Under the pieces are notes generated by a model that saw only the letters and a program-made list of their open reading frames with translations, had not been told where the DNA came from and did no database searches. Source: Candidatus Peribacteria bacterium (GTDB lineage: Bacteria > Patescibacteriota > Gracilibacteria > UBA1369 > 2-02-FULL-48-14). Taken from it: a stretch of 64,000 nucleotides of DNA. The position numbers and the translations under genes are program-made. How positions within the stretch are numbered: position 1 is the first letter of the stretch; each line of letters opens with the position of its first letter. Shown in pieces: positions 26,625 through 34,273 of this stretch. The stretch is taken from contig CALQZQ010000003.1 of NCBI GenBank assembly GCA_943349825.1, positions 1-64,000 on the forward strand. The letters are read 5' to 3'.

Positions 26625-27260
26625 CTAGTAAAAGGTGGCAAACGAATCCAGAAGTTCCTGCACTTGCTGAGCCCCTTCAGGATCAAAATCCGCACAAGTG
26701 GAGCTTTTTACAAGGTAAGGTCTATCCTTAAAAACAAACGTACTCCACGTGACTTCGCCCAAAATAGGCTCAACAAAATCGACATTTTGAGTGCTGTATT
26801 TGTGTACAAAAGCCTCAAAATCGTTGGGAGAACTAGCAAAAGTACCGTAGTCCGCGCTGATGGTGACCGTGTACTCCGGATCGGCAGCAGACACAGACTC
26901 AAAAAGGTTCGTATCCATGATCTTCAAGGCGTCGTGCTTCTTTTGTTCGTCACTCCCACTCATATCCAGCCCGTAAACTTCAACCGTCACCGCGTTACAA
27001 GCAAATTGAACCTCTTCCCCACTGGCTAAAGTGGCCGGCGTAGCTTTGGCAGAGGTCATGCCATAAACTGTTTTTCCGTTGGTTTCCTGTTGAATCCAAT
27101 CGGCGGGAAGATCAAAGCTGAAGCCAAAATCCGTATTGGTGTAGAGCGTAGGCTCTGGGGCCTGGCTGGCCTCGCCCTCCACTGAGTCTGTGCTTTGAGT
27201 AGAACACGCCGACAAAACGAAACTAAAAAGGACTACCGCAAAGAGTTTATAAAACTTCAT
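26625..27260 (-). CDS. Lipoprotein with a PsbP/DcrB-like domain, 211 aa
   Basis: The lipobox is LSAC (Cys ~19). The mature protein starts with a Ser/Thr/Glu-rich linker and then YTNTDFGFSFDLPADWIQ, an opening typical of small envelope domains of the PsbP/DcrB type, followed by alternating strands and helices to the end. Overlaps the upstream rpe by four bases, so it is the last gene of the folate/pentose operon even though no metabolic role is evident. Confidence 0.75.
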   Translation of the reverse strand: MKFYKLFAVVLFSFVLSACSTQSTDSVEGEASQAPEPTLYTNTDFGFSFDLPADWIQQETNGKTVYGMTSAKATPATLASGEEVQFACNAVTVEVYGLDMSGSDEQKKHDALKIMDTNLFESVSAADPEYTVTISADYGTFASSPNDFEAFVHKYSTQNVDFVEPILGEVTWSTFVFKDRPYLVKSSTCADFDPEGAQQVQELLDSFATFY

Positions 27261-27889
27261 GAGCGAAGGGAGTTAATGGCTATTTTTCGATCCGTCGCCC
27301 CAAACACGTACGAGCCCGCAATCAGCACATTCGCTCCGGCTTCCACGCACTGCCTCCCTGTTTCCGCGTTGATTCCGCCATCCACCGCAATTTCCAAATC
27401 GCCGCTCAAACTACGCAGTCGACGGATTTTTTCGAGCGCATCGGGGATAAAAGACTGGCCCCCAAACCCAGGGTGCACACTCATCACCAGCACGCTGTCC
27501 ACGTCTTGAATCAGGCCTTCCACCATAGACACCGGCGTTTCCGGATTCAAGGAGACTCCCGCCTTCATCCCGGCCGCCTTCACTTGAGCAATGAGTCCGA
27601 GCGGGTCCTTCGTGGTTTCCACATGGAAAATGAACATGTGCGCTCCGGCCTTTTTAAAATCATCCACATAATTTTCCGGATGCTCCACCATGAGGTGGCA
27701 CTCCAGCGGCAAACTCGTTTTAATACAGCGAACCACCGGCGCTCCAAACGTGAGATTCGGCACAAAATGTCGGTCCATCACGTCCACATGCAAACTGTCC
27801 GAAAAAGCCTCTATCGAAGCGATGTCCTCATTGAGTCGCCCAAAATCCGCCGACAAAATAGACGGCGAAATGTGAACTTTATTGTCCAT
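27257..27889 (-). CDS. rpe: Ribulose-phosphate 3-epimerase
   Basis: Interconverts ribulose-5-phosphate and xylulose-5-phosphate. The start at 27889 gives MDNKVHISPSILSADF, the normal opening; a longer frame adds residues that overlap rpiB. SPSILSADF, HVDVMDRHFVPNLTFG, HLMVEHP, MSVHPGFGGQSF and AVDGGIN cover the metal-binding His and Asp residues and the phosphate loop of the TIM barrel. 210 residues. Overlaps rpiB by 11 bases. Confidence 0.96.
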   Translation of the reverse strand: MDNKVHISPSILSADFGRLNEDIASIEAFSDSLHVDVMDRHFVPNLTFGAPVVRCIKTSLPLECHLMVEHPENYVDDFKKAGAHMFIFHVETTKDPLGLIAQVKAAGMKAGVSLNPETPVSMVEGLIQDVDSVLVMSVHPGFGGQSFIPDALEKIRRLRSLSGDLEIAVDGGINAETGRQCVEAGANVLIAGSYVFGATDRKIAINSLRS

Positions 27890-28325
27890 TTTCCATCGCG
27901 CTAATTTTCTCCACGCGTGCAGTGTGGCGCCCGCCTTCAAAATCCGTTGTCAAAAATGCATCCACAATGTCCTTAGCCGTTTCTGAACCTGTTGTACGCT
28001 GCCCAATGGCCACAATATTCGCATCGTTGTGCTGGCGAGAAAGTCGCGCCTCCGTAGTGTCGTGCACATTCGCCGCGCGAATTCCGCGCACTTTATTCGC
28101 CGCAATAGAAATGCCAATTCCCGTACCACAAATCAAAACACCGCGGCTACCCGCGTTGTCTCGCACTTTCTCGGCCACCTCTTTCGCAATGTCCGGATAA
28201 TCCACTTTGTTCGCATCCGAAAAAGTTCCCACGTCCACCACGTTGTGCCCCAAACCTTTCACGTACTCACGCAAAGCCTCTTTGAGCTCAAATCCGGCAT
28301 GGTCACTGCCCACATAAATCATCAT
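27879..28325 (-). CDS. rpiB: Ribose-5-phosphate isomerase B
   Basis: Converts ribulose-5-phosphate to ribose-5-phosphate, the precursor of PRPP made by the adjacent prs. YVGSDHAGFELK, the active-site Cys in GVLICGTGIGISIAANK and RAANVHD are the family motifs; 148 residues is normal. Overlaps prs by four bases and rpe by 11, showing tight coupling. Confidence 0.96.
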   Translation of the reverse strand: MMIYVGSDHAGFELKEALREYVKGLGHNVVDVGTFSDANKVDYPDIAKEVAEKVRDNAGSRGVLICGTGIGISIAANKVRGIRAANVHDTTEARLSRQHNDANIVAIGQRTTGSETAKDIVDAFLTTDFEGGRHTARVEKISAMENGQ

Positions 28326-29263
28326 AGCGCCTGGGTAACAGATTTCGCTTCGTGCACGCTGCGAATCACGCGGGCCAGCATGGGCGCCACGGAAAGCACC
28401 GTGAGGCCCTTGAAATGTTTAGTAGCCGGAAGCGGAATCGTGTCCGTCACAATCACCTCTTTGAATTTCGTTTCTTTTAAGCGCTCAATCGCCGGGCCAG
28501 AAAACACCGCGTGCGTAGAAATCAAATACACATCTTTGTTCGCGCCCGCTTCCAACAGCGCGTCGTGCGCGGCACAAACGGAGCCGGCCGTGTCCACCAT
28601 GTCGTCCACCAAAATACAGGTACGTCCTTCCACGTCCCCCACCACCGCCGTGACTTCTGCCACGTTGAAGCGAGGTCGTTTTTTCGTGAGAACCGCGAGC
28701 GGATAATCCAACATTTGTGCGAGTCGTCCGGCTTCTTTTGCAGCCCCGGCGTCGGGCGCCACAATGATCGCGTCCTTCAGTTTTTTCTTCTTCAAATATT
28801 CCGCGAACAAATTGCGGGTGTGCAAATTATCCATGGGGAAAGGGAAAAATCCCTGCGTTTGATCGCTATGAAAATGGATGGAAATCACATGGTCTGCTCC
28901 TGCGGCCGCAATCAAATTCGCCATCACTTTCGCGCTGATCGGTTCGCGCGGAGACGCCACGCGATCTTGGCGAGCATAACCAAAATGAGGAATGACCACA
29001 TGCACTTCTCGAGCAAAAGAGCGCTTCAGCGCATCGATCATAATGAACAACTCCATGTAATCTTCGTTCACATTCGTGGTGCAAGTTTGGAACAAAAATA
29101 CATCCGCCCCACGCACGGATTCATCCGGCTTCGCATAAATTTCGTTGCACGCAAAACGTGTCGTGTGCATCTTGGAAACAGGCACTTTAAGTTCCTTCGC
29201 CACTGCAGCTGCCAAAGCAGGATGCGAAGTGCCGGAGAAGAGCTTTAGGTTTTTAAATGCCAT
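28322..29263 (-). CDS. prs: Ribose-phosphate pyrophosphokinase (PRPP synthetase)
   Basis: Makes PRPP from ribose-5-phosphate and ATP. FSGTSHPALA opens the N-terminal domain. IPHFGYARQDR is the ATP-binding flexible region, the catalytic loop and metal site follow, and CILVDDMVDTAGSV is the PRPP-binding loop. 313 residues. PRPP feeds pyrimidine, purine, NAD and histidine synthesis, so the gene links the pentose genes here to pyr and nad genes elsewhere in the window. Confidence 0.96.
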   Translation of the reverse strand: MAFKNLKLFSGTSHPALAAAVAKELKVPVSKMHTTRFACNEIYAKPDESVRGADVFLFQTCTTNVNEDYMELFIMIDALKRSFAREVHVVIPHFGYARQDRVASPREPISAKVMANLIAAAGADHVISIHFHSDQTQGFFPFPMDNLHTRNLFAEYLKKKKLKDAIIVAPDAGAAKEAGRLAQMLDYPLAVLTKKRPRFNVAEVTAVVGDVEGRTCILVDDMVDTAGSVCAAHDALLEAGANKDVYLISTHAVFSGPAIERLKETKFKEVIVTDTIPLPATKHFKGLTVLSVAPMLARVIRSVHEAKSVTQAL

Positions 29264-29298
29264 GGGTGCGTGTGACTGGGCTTCAGTTTACGGGAAAT

Positions 29299-29637
29299 CT
29301 ACTCTGGAATCAACAACACCTCAGGACCAAAACGTTTAAGCCCCTCTTCAAAGTCTTGCCACGTCGCTTCAGGGTCATGCCGCAGCACTTTCACATTCAC
29401 CGTCGCCTCAAAGCCATTCAGTTCCCCCTCCGTGAGCCCGTAAACCACCACAAGCTTCCCAAAAGACGCCACTCCAGCGGCAAACGACAGCACCAATTCC
29501 TTCCTGCACGGCATCCACAAATAACGCGGATCATAGACTTTTTTGAACTCCGGAAAAACACCGCGCGGAAACGAAAGGTCCACGAGAATCAAATTCTTCA
29601 TCTTGAGTCCGATCTGCGTGAGTTTGATATCGATCAT
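29299..29637 (-). CDS. Reduced transketolase pyrimidine-domain-like protein, 112 aa
   Basis: Not obvious at first sight, but residues ~18-75 align with the start of the transketolase C-terminal (Pyr) half: a strand KNLILVDLS, then DPRYLWMPCRKELVLSFAAGVASFGKLVVVYGL, matching the family pattern RY..vGIAEQ..v..AAGLA..Gk..vv. The catalytic Glu of GIAEQ falls on Lys (CRKEL), with a Glu one place later. The rest of a transketolase C-terminal half (~200 residues) is missing. It overlaps the transketolase N-half gene by four bases, so the two were probably once, or still are, partners. Could also be an unrelated small protein. Confidence 0.5.
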   Translation of the reverse strand: MIDIKLTQIGLKMKNLILVDLSFPRGVFPEFKKVYDPRYLWMPCRKELVLSFAAGVASFGKLVVVYGLTEGELNGFEATVNVKVLRHDPEATWQDFEEGLKRFGPEVLLIPE

Positions 29638-30386
29638 AATAAAATGTGACGAATTTCCTCAAACTCTCCATCAGAAAACACCACGTCGTCGTACTCCGGT
29701 TTTCGTTCCGCAAAAGGCACTCCAGCCGATTTTTTCGTGGGCGCCCAAATACACGTGGGCTTACGCAAAGTGAGCCGCGCCTTCATGTAACCGTAGACAA
29801 TTTCATCATGATCATGGGCATCACGTAGCTTGATCACCTTCCAGCCAAACGATTCAAAACGCTCCTGAATGGGCTCATCACGCGGGTCATTTTCGTCGAT
29901 GATCAAACAGAGCCGTTCGAGCTTGTGTTCCGCCGCCGTCATGATCGCTTCCCACGCCCGGCCATGATCGAGCTCGTAGTCCCCCATCAAACAAAACACA
30001 TGTTGATTCCGTCGATCCATTTTAATCGCCTCCGCCATACCCACCGCCAAACATAGCCCCTCCGCGTGATGCTTCACCGACACATCCACTCCGGGCACCC
30101 GGCGCTCCGGCAACATCGGCAAAACTTCCGGGAGTCCGTATCCGTCTTTCTCGAGCACGGAATACAAACCCGGCAAAGCCTCCAACTTAGAGAGCACAAA
30201 AAAATCCCGCTCCTCCCACTGAGGAATTTTGGGATTGTGCTTGAAGATTTGGCGCTCGTTTTCCTTTCCAAAATAAAGCCCCTCGATCAAGTCGATGGAC
30301 GAAAGCACTCGCCCACTGTGGCCCTGGCCCTGTTTCCGAATCCGCTCCAAAGCGGCCAGCCGAAGTTCACGTTGTCTCAAATTCAT
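29634..30386 (-). CDS. Transketolase N-terminal (TPP-binding) subunit, divergent
   Basis: The thiamine-diphosphate half of a split transketolase. The 250-residue frame has LERIRKQGQGHSGRVLSSIDLIEGLYF (usual GHPGG reads GHSGR at 22-26), VPGVDVSVKHHAEGLCLAVGMAEA (KHHAEG in place of the GSLGQG-type loop, 105-110) and the cofactor motif GDYELDHGRAWEA (135-147) ending in IIDEND, where the usual form is GDGE...N. The metal ligands Asp and Asn are kept. Substitutions at several cofactor loops suggest altered activity. Seven bases after folK. Confidence 0.8.
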   Translation of the reverse strand: MNLRQRELRLAALERIRKQGQGHSGRVLSSIDLIEGLYFGKENERQIFKHNPKIPQWEERDFFVLSKLEALPGLYSVLEKDGYGLPEVLPMLPERRVPGVDVSVKHHAEGLCLAVGMAEAIKMDRRNQHVFCLMGDYELDHGRAWEAIMTAAEHKLERLCLIIDENDPRDEPIQERFESFGWKVIKLRDAHDHDEIVYGYMKARLTLRKPTCIWAPTKKSAGVPFAERKPEYDDVVFSDGEFEEIRHILL

Positions 30387-30393
30387 GCCGTCA

Positions 30394-30885
30394 TTATGAC
30401 GCAGCCAGCAACTCTTTCAATGGCTTTTTCAGCAGTGGATGGACAAAATTCGGGGCCAGCTCGCAAAGCCCGGCCAGCACAAAATCTCGCTCCGCGATGC
30501 CCAAATGCGGAATCGTAAGCCCCGGCTGCTTCACCACCCAGTCCCCATAAAACAAAATATCGATGTCTATGATGCGTGACTGCCACCTCGGCTCTTCAAC
30601 TTTCACCCCAAATTGCACATTCCCCAAATCCACCGAAACCGGCCGCCCCATTTCCTGTTCCACCGCCTTACAAACGCGCAGCAACTCTTCCGGCTGCAGC
30701 TCCGTTTGGCATTCCACCACTTGATTCAAATAATCCGGCTGATCCAGCCCACCCAGCGGCTTCGTTTCCAAAACCGAGGATTGTCCGAGCACCAAAACAT
30801 CGTGCTTCATGAGTAAATCTCTCGCCGTGATGAGGTTCAAATCGCGATCTCCCAAATTCGTACCCAAGCCCAAAAATACATGCAT
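30394..30885 (-). CDS. folK: 6-hydroxymethyl-7,8-dihydropterin pyrophosphokinase
   Basis: Transfers pyrophosphate from ATP to hydroxymethyl-dihydropterin in folate synthesis. HVFLGLGTNLGDR opens the protein, and SSVLETKPLGGLDQPDYLNQVVE and RIIDIDILFYGD (the metal-binding D-x-D) followed by IPHLGIAERDFVL are the signature motifs. 163 residues, complete. Its start shares one base with the stop of the PTPS/QueD gene, and folP lies upstream in the same transcript. Confidence 0.96.
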   Translation of the reverse strand: MHVFLGLGTNLGDRDLNLITARDLLMKHDVLVLGQSSVLETKPLGGLDQPDYLNQVVECQTELQPEELLRVCKAVEQEMGRPVSVDLGNVQFGVKVEEPRWQSRIIDIDILFYGDWVVKQPGLTIPHLGIAERDFVLAGLCELAPNFVHPLLKKPLKELLAAS

Positions 30886-31235
30886 TATTCGCCACGGTAA
30901 GTGACAAAACTATCGGCCGTTTCCCACAGCACCACTTCCACCAATTTCGCCCCCGACACGGCACCGACCAAATCTTCCCAAATCTTCATCGCCACCAATT
31001 CTGCAGTGGAATTTTCAAAAAAATCATTCAAGTTTTGATGATCATATTTGTCCACTACCTTCTCCTTCACAACCGCCTTCAGCTCCTTAAAATCCACCAC
31101 CATGCCCTCCTCTCCCACCGGGCCGGAAACCGTCACTCGCAAACGATAGGTGTGCCCGTGCAAATTCTCACACTTCCCATGATATTTCGTAAGAAAGTGC
31201 GCGGAGTCGAAAGTGAATTCTTTGGAAACAAGCAT
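30885..31235 (-). CDS. 6-pyruvoyltetrahydropterin synthase/QueD family, CExxHGH (PTPS-I/III) type
   Basis: A 116-residue zinc enzyme of COG0720. His ligands are in SAHF (H13) and LHGHTY (H26, H28). The catalytic position reads KCENLHGH: Cys (C22) as in QueD and Glu (E23) as in the folate-type PTPS-III. The combined CExxHGH motif has been described for bifunctional PTPS-I/III enzymes that serve both queuosine and folate synthesis, replacing FolB. Location between folK and folP, with no folB in the window, supports the folate role. Further motifs: DHQNLND and the C-terminal Glu. Confidence 0.88.
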   Translation of the reverse strand: MLVSKEFTFDSAHFLTKYHGKCENLHGHTYRLRVTVSGPVGEEGMVVDFKELKAVVKEKVVDKYDHQNLNDFFENSTAELVAMKIWEDLVGAVSGAKLVEVVLWETADSFVTYRGE

Positions 31236-32002
31236 TATTCAGCAGTTACATTCTCAAAAACATCGTGCACGCGGAGTATATCCACCTTTCCGCGCAGCTG
31301 CAAAGTACTCCAAAGCGTCATGCCCAGCTTGTCGTCGCCCAAAAAACCCTTTCGTGAAGTCCCCACCAAGATCGGACAACCCAGTTCGCGCAGCTCTTCA
31401 ATCCGCTCAATGATTTCAAAACTATACTTTGACTCTCCACTCACGAACGCTCCCATTCCGGGATCCACAAAAACTTCCTTCACACCCGCCGCCCTCGCCG
31501 CCGCCACTCGTTCACGCAAAAAATCCTTCACCGTTTTCATCACATCCTCGTACTCCACCATTTCCCGGTCCGTGCGCGGCGAATTTTGCTTGGAATACAT
31601 CAGCACCATCGGCACCCCTCCAGCCTCCAGCACAGAGAACATGGCCGCATCGCCCCGCCCCGCGGTCACGTCGTTCACCATATTCGCGCCCGCTTCAATC
31701 GCCTGCCGCGCCACCTCACTTTTCCAGGTGTCCACAGAAATCCGTACATTCGGCAACGCCGCCCGTACCGCACGAATCGCAGGGATCACACGCGCCAACT
31801 CTTCCTCCAAAGTCACATCCTTGCTCCCCGGCCCCGTGGATTCTCCCCCAATATCCAAATACAATGCCCCATCCTTCACCATCTGTTTGGCCACTTCAAC
31901 CACACTTTCCACTCCACCCAGCCCCTCAAAACGCCCTCCATCCGAAAAGCTATCCGGCGTCAGATTCAAAATGCCCATGTACTCAGTGTTGACAGAAATC
32001 AT
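31235..32002 (-). CDS. folP: Dihydropteroate synthase
   Basis: Joins hydroxymethyl-dihydropterin pyrophosphate and p-aminobenzoate. I start at 32002 (MISVNTEYMGILNLTPDSFSDGG), since longer frames up to 32056 run into the divergent promoter of the next gene. MGILNLTPDSFSDGG, YLDIGGESTGPGS, VSVDTWK, NDVTAGRG and DPGMGAF are the pterin- and sulfonamide-site motifs of the TIM barrel; FVDPGMG replaces the common (L)DPGiGF. 255 residues. First gene of the nine-gene minus-strand operon. Confidence 0.95.
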   Translation of the reverse strand: MISVNTEYMGILNLTPDSFSDGGRFEGLGGVESVVEVAKQMVKDGALYLDIGGESTGPGSKDVTLEEELARVIPAIRAVRAALPNVRISVDTWKSEVARQAIEAGANMVNDVTAGRGDAAMFSVLEAGGVPMVLMYSKQNSPRTDREMVEYEDVMKTVKDFLRERVAAARAAGVKEVFVDPGMGAFVSGESKYSFEIIERIEELRELGCPILVGTSRKGFLGDDKLGMTLWSTLQLRGKVDILRVHDVFENVTAE

Positions 32003-32016
32003 ATTTTTGCTAATAC
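31989..32016 (+). promoter_or_regulatory. Promoter for the receiver-domain gene
   Basis: TTGACA (31989-31994) and TAATAC (32011-32016) are separated by 16 bases, with the start codon at 32044. The -35 box lies inside the 5' end of the divergent folP. Confidence 0.6.
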
Positions 32017-32043
32017 TTTGGCACTTCATTTTAAAGCTAAAGC

Positions 32044-32436
32044 ATGTCCTCAGCAACTCCCAATGTTCTTGTAGTAGAAGACGAAGCCCCTATAATGGCC
32101 ACTTACAGAGTCTTTTTAAACAGTATGGGCTTGCAGACGGAGGAACTAGACCACAGAGGTAAAGCCGTAGAAGAAATCGTCGCGAGCATTGAAAACTCCA
32201 TCGCCCGTGTGCTCATTTTAGATGGCCAGTACAGCAACGGTTCCGCCGCAGACATTCTGGGTAGAATTGCTCATACGAATAAAAAGGCTGTAGTCGTAAC
32301 GGCCAGCGACACGGTAGTGAAACAAGTAAACGCCATGTTCCCGGAAACACGCACCTTCTTAAAAGGATCCCGCGAAGCGGATCTGAGAGTCATCAGCAAA
32401 CTCGTTCATGACTACGTTCAAGAGCTGGCCGCTTAA
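32044..32436 (+). CDS. Stand-alone response regulator receiver domain
   Basis: A 130-residue CheY-like domain without an output domain. Acidic pair EDE in VLVVEDEAPI, phospho-acceptor Asp in VLILDGQYSNG, Thr in AVVVTASD and the conserved Lys in TFLKGS are all present in the right order, so phosphorylation is expected. No histidine kinase is in the window. Targets are unknown. Convergent with ndk, overlapping its stop by four bases. Confidence 0.88.
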   Translation: MSSATPNVLVVEDEAPIMATYRVFLNSMGLQTEELDHRGKAVEEIVASIENSIARVLILDGQYSNGSAADILGRIAHTNKKAVVVTASDTVVKQVNAMFPETRTFLKGSREADLRVISKLVHDYVQELAA

Positions 32437-32903
32437 GCCCTCTCTTCGTCGTTGTAAACGTGTTCGTATTCGCTCTTAGCGTATTCGAACAATTCGTCTG
32501 GGTTGAAGAAACGCGCCACTTCTTTGGCGGCATTTTCAGTAGTGTCAGAAGTGTGAATCACGTTGCAAGACACGCTCATGGCCAAGTCGCCACGAATAGT
32601 TCCTGCATCCGCCATGCGGCCTTTAGTTACACCCGTGATCAAACGAACCGCCTCCACGCATTCCACTCCTTCCCACACCATTGCCACTACCGGAGAGCTC
32701 TTCATGAATTTGGAAACTCCAGGGAAGAAAGGCTTGTCTGCAATGTGCGCATAATGTTCACGAAGCACCGCTTCATCGAGGCTCATCATCTTGGAACCCA
32801 CCATTTTAAGACCTTTTTTTTCAAAACGAGAAACGATCTCTCCCACAAGTCCACGTTGAACTCCATCCGGTTTAATGAGTACTAAAGTGCGTTCCATAGC
32901 CAT
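32433..32903 (-). CDS. ndk: Nucleoside diphosphate kinase
   Basis: Equilibrates nucleoside di- and triphosphates. RTLVLIKPDGVQRGLVGEI is the opening signature, and the phosphohistidine is in CNVIHTSDTTENA, where most enzymes read NxIHGSDS; Gly to Thr after the His is unusual but the His and SD are kept. 156 residues; a second Met two codons in (32897) is an equally good start. Fits the nucleotide-synthesis theme of the region. Confidence 0.95.
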   Translation of the reverse strand: MAMERTLVLIKPDGVQRGLVGEIVSRFEKKGLKMVGSKMMSLDEAVLREHYAHIADKPFFPGVSKFMKSSPVVAMVWEGVECVEAVRLITGVTKGRMADAGTIRGDLAMSVSCNVIHTSDTTENAAKEVARFFNPDELFEYAKSEYEHVYNDEERA

Positions 32904-32960
32904 AAAAGTGAAAAATTAAGACACGGGTAAAGTGCCTGAACCAAACTGAAAAGTCAAAAC

Positions 32961-34226
32961 CTAAGCCAACAACTTCTCAAAACGAGTCACGTCGTCGTAA
33001 GGGCCGATCACCGCAAGGTGCATGGCCTCGGGTTTGAGTAGTTCTTTCGCGAGTCGCAGGACATCTTCTGCGGTCACTGCGTCCACTGCGGCAGCAATGT
33101 CTGCGTAGCTCTTCAGCTGGTCGTAAAGCAATTCGTTGCGCGCGTGCATTTGCGCCACGTGTTCAGAATCCTCCAAAGACAGCGTGAGCTTGCCCTTCAA
33201 AAACTCCTTCCCTTTTTTGAGTTCCTGAGCGTCCACAGCAGCCTCCGTGATTTTCTTATATTCCACCAAAATTTCTTTGATCGCGTCATCGATACGGTTC
33301 ACATCCACTCCGGCACGCGTATAAAAAGTTCCGGTGTCCAAATAGTCTTCGCTGCCGGAAGAGATATAGTAAGCCAGACCTTTGGCCTCACGCACCGCCA
33401 TGAACATACGAGAGCTCATGTTGCCTCCCAAAATGGAGCTGAGCACCCGCAGCACGTAATGATCTTTGTGGCCTTCGGGAATGCCTTTCACCCCCAGCAC
33501 CAAGTGCGCTTGTTCCGTTTTTTTGCTGCCCAAATTCACACGCTTCACAGTAGGAAGCCCTTCCACGGCCGCAGGCATCGTGCGCGTGGGTTCTTTGCGT
33601 TCCAGCGGAAAATACTTCTTCACCAAAGCCACCACTTCTTCATGCTCCACCGCACCGGACAAACACACCACCATATTTCCGGTGGTATAAAGCGACTCCT
33701 TATATTCCACAAAATCATCTCGTTGCAGCGTGCGGATCACATCTTTAATTCCTCCCTCGTCCCAACCAATGGGTTGATCCCCAAAAAGTGCGCGTTCAAA
33801 ATCCCAAGCCACTTGGTACATGGGCGTGTCTTGATACATGTTGATTTCCTCCAAAATCACTCCGCGTTCTTTTTCAATTTCTTCTTGATCAAAACGCGCG
33901 TGCAGCAGCATGTCCGAAATCACATCGAGCGCGAGCTCCTTGTGGTGCGCAGCCAGCTTCACATAGTAACCTGCGTACTCTTTGGACGTGAAGGCGTTGA
34001 ATTCACCACCCACACTATCGATGGCCTCGGAAACTTCTTTGGCCCCTTTGTATTTTTCTGCACCTTTGAAGAACATGTGTTCCAAAAAGTGGGAAATCCC
34101 ATTGATTTCTTTGTGCTCATAACGAGACCCCGCTTTGGTCAGCACCAAAGCCGTGACCGATTGAGTGCCGGGAAGGCTTTCTGTAAGGATTCTAAGTCCG
34201 CTGTCGAGAGTTGTTTTTTGCACCAT
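32961..34226 (-). CDS. M16 family zinc protease (processing-peptidase type), 421 aa
   Basis: The inverted zinc motif HFLEH (in GISHFLEHMFFKG) and the downstream Glu in a helix ~70 residues later mark an active M16 subunit. Opening TTLDSGLRILTESLPGTQSVTALVLTKAGSRYE and the C-terminal M16_C domain (SSILGGNMSSRMFMAVREAKGLAYYISS) match the bacterial processing-protease group. One 421-residue chain is expected to form a homodimer. No signal peptide, so probably cytoplasmic; substrates unknown. Confidence 0.94.
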   Translation of the reverse strand: MVQKTTLDSGLRILTESLPGTQSVTALVLTKAGSRYEHKEINGISHFLEHMFFKGAEKYKGAKEVSEAIDSVGGEFNAFTSKEYAGYYVKLAAHHKELALDVISDMLLHARFDQEEIEKERGVILEEINMYQDTPMYQVAWDFERALFGDQPIGWDEGGIKDVIRTLQRDDFVEYKESLYTTGNMVVCLSGAVEHEEVVALVKKYFPLERKEPTRTMPAAVEGLPTVKRVNLGSKKTEQAHLVLGVKGIPEGHKDHYVLRVLSSILGGNMSSRMFMAVREAKGLAYYISSGSEDYLDTGTFYTRAGVDVNRIDDAIKEILVEYKKITEAAVDAQELKKGKEFLKGKLTLSLEDSEHVAQMHARNELLYDQLKSYADIAAAVDAVTAEDVLRLAKELLKPEAMHLAVIGPYDDVTRFEKLLA

Positions 34227-34273
34227 GGAGTTTTAAGATGAAGGCTCCGCGATGCTAACAAAAGCGGCGCCCT

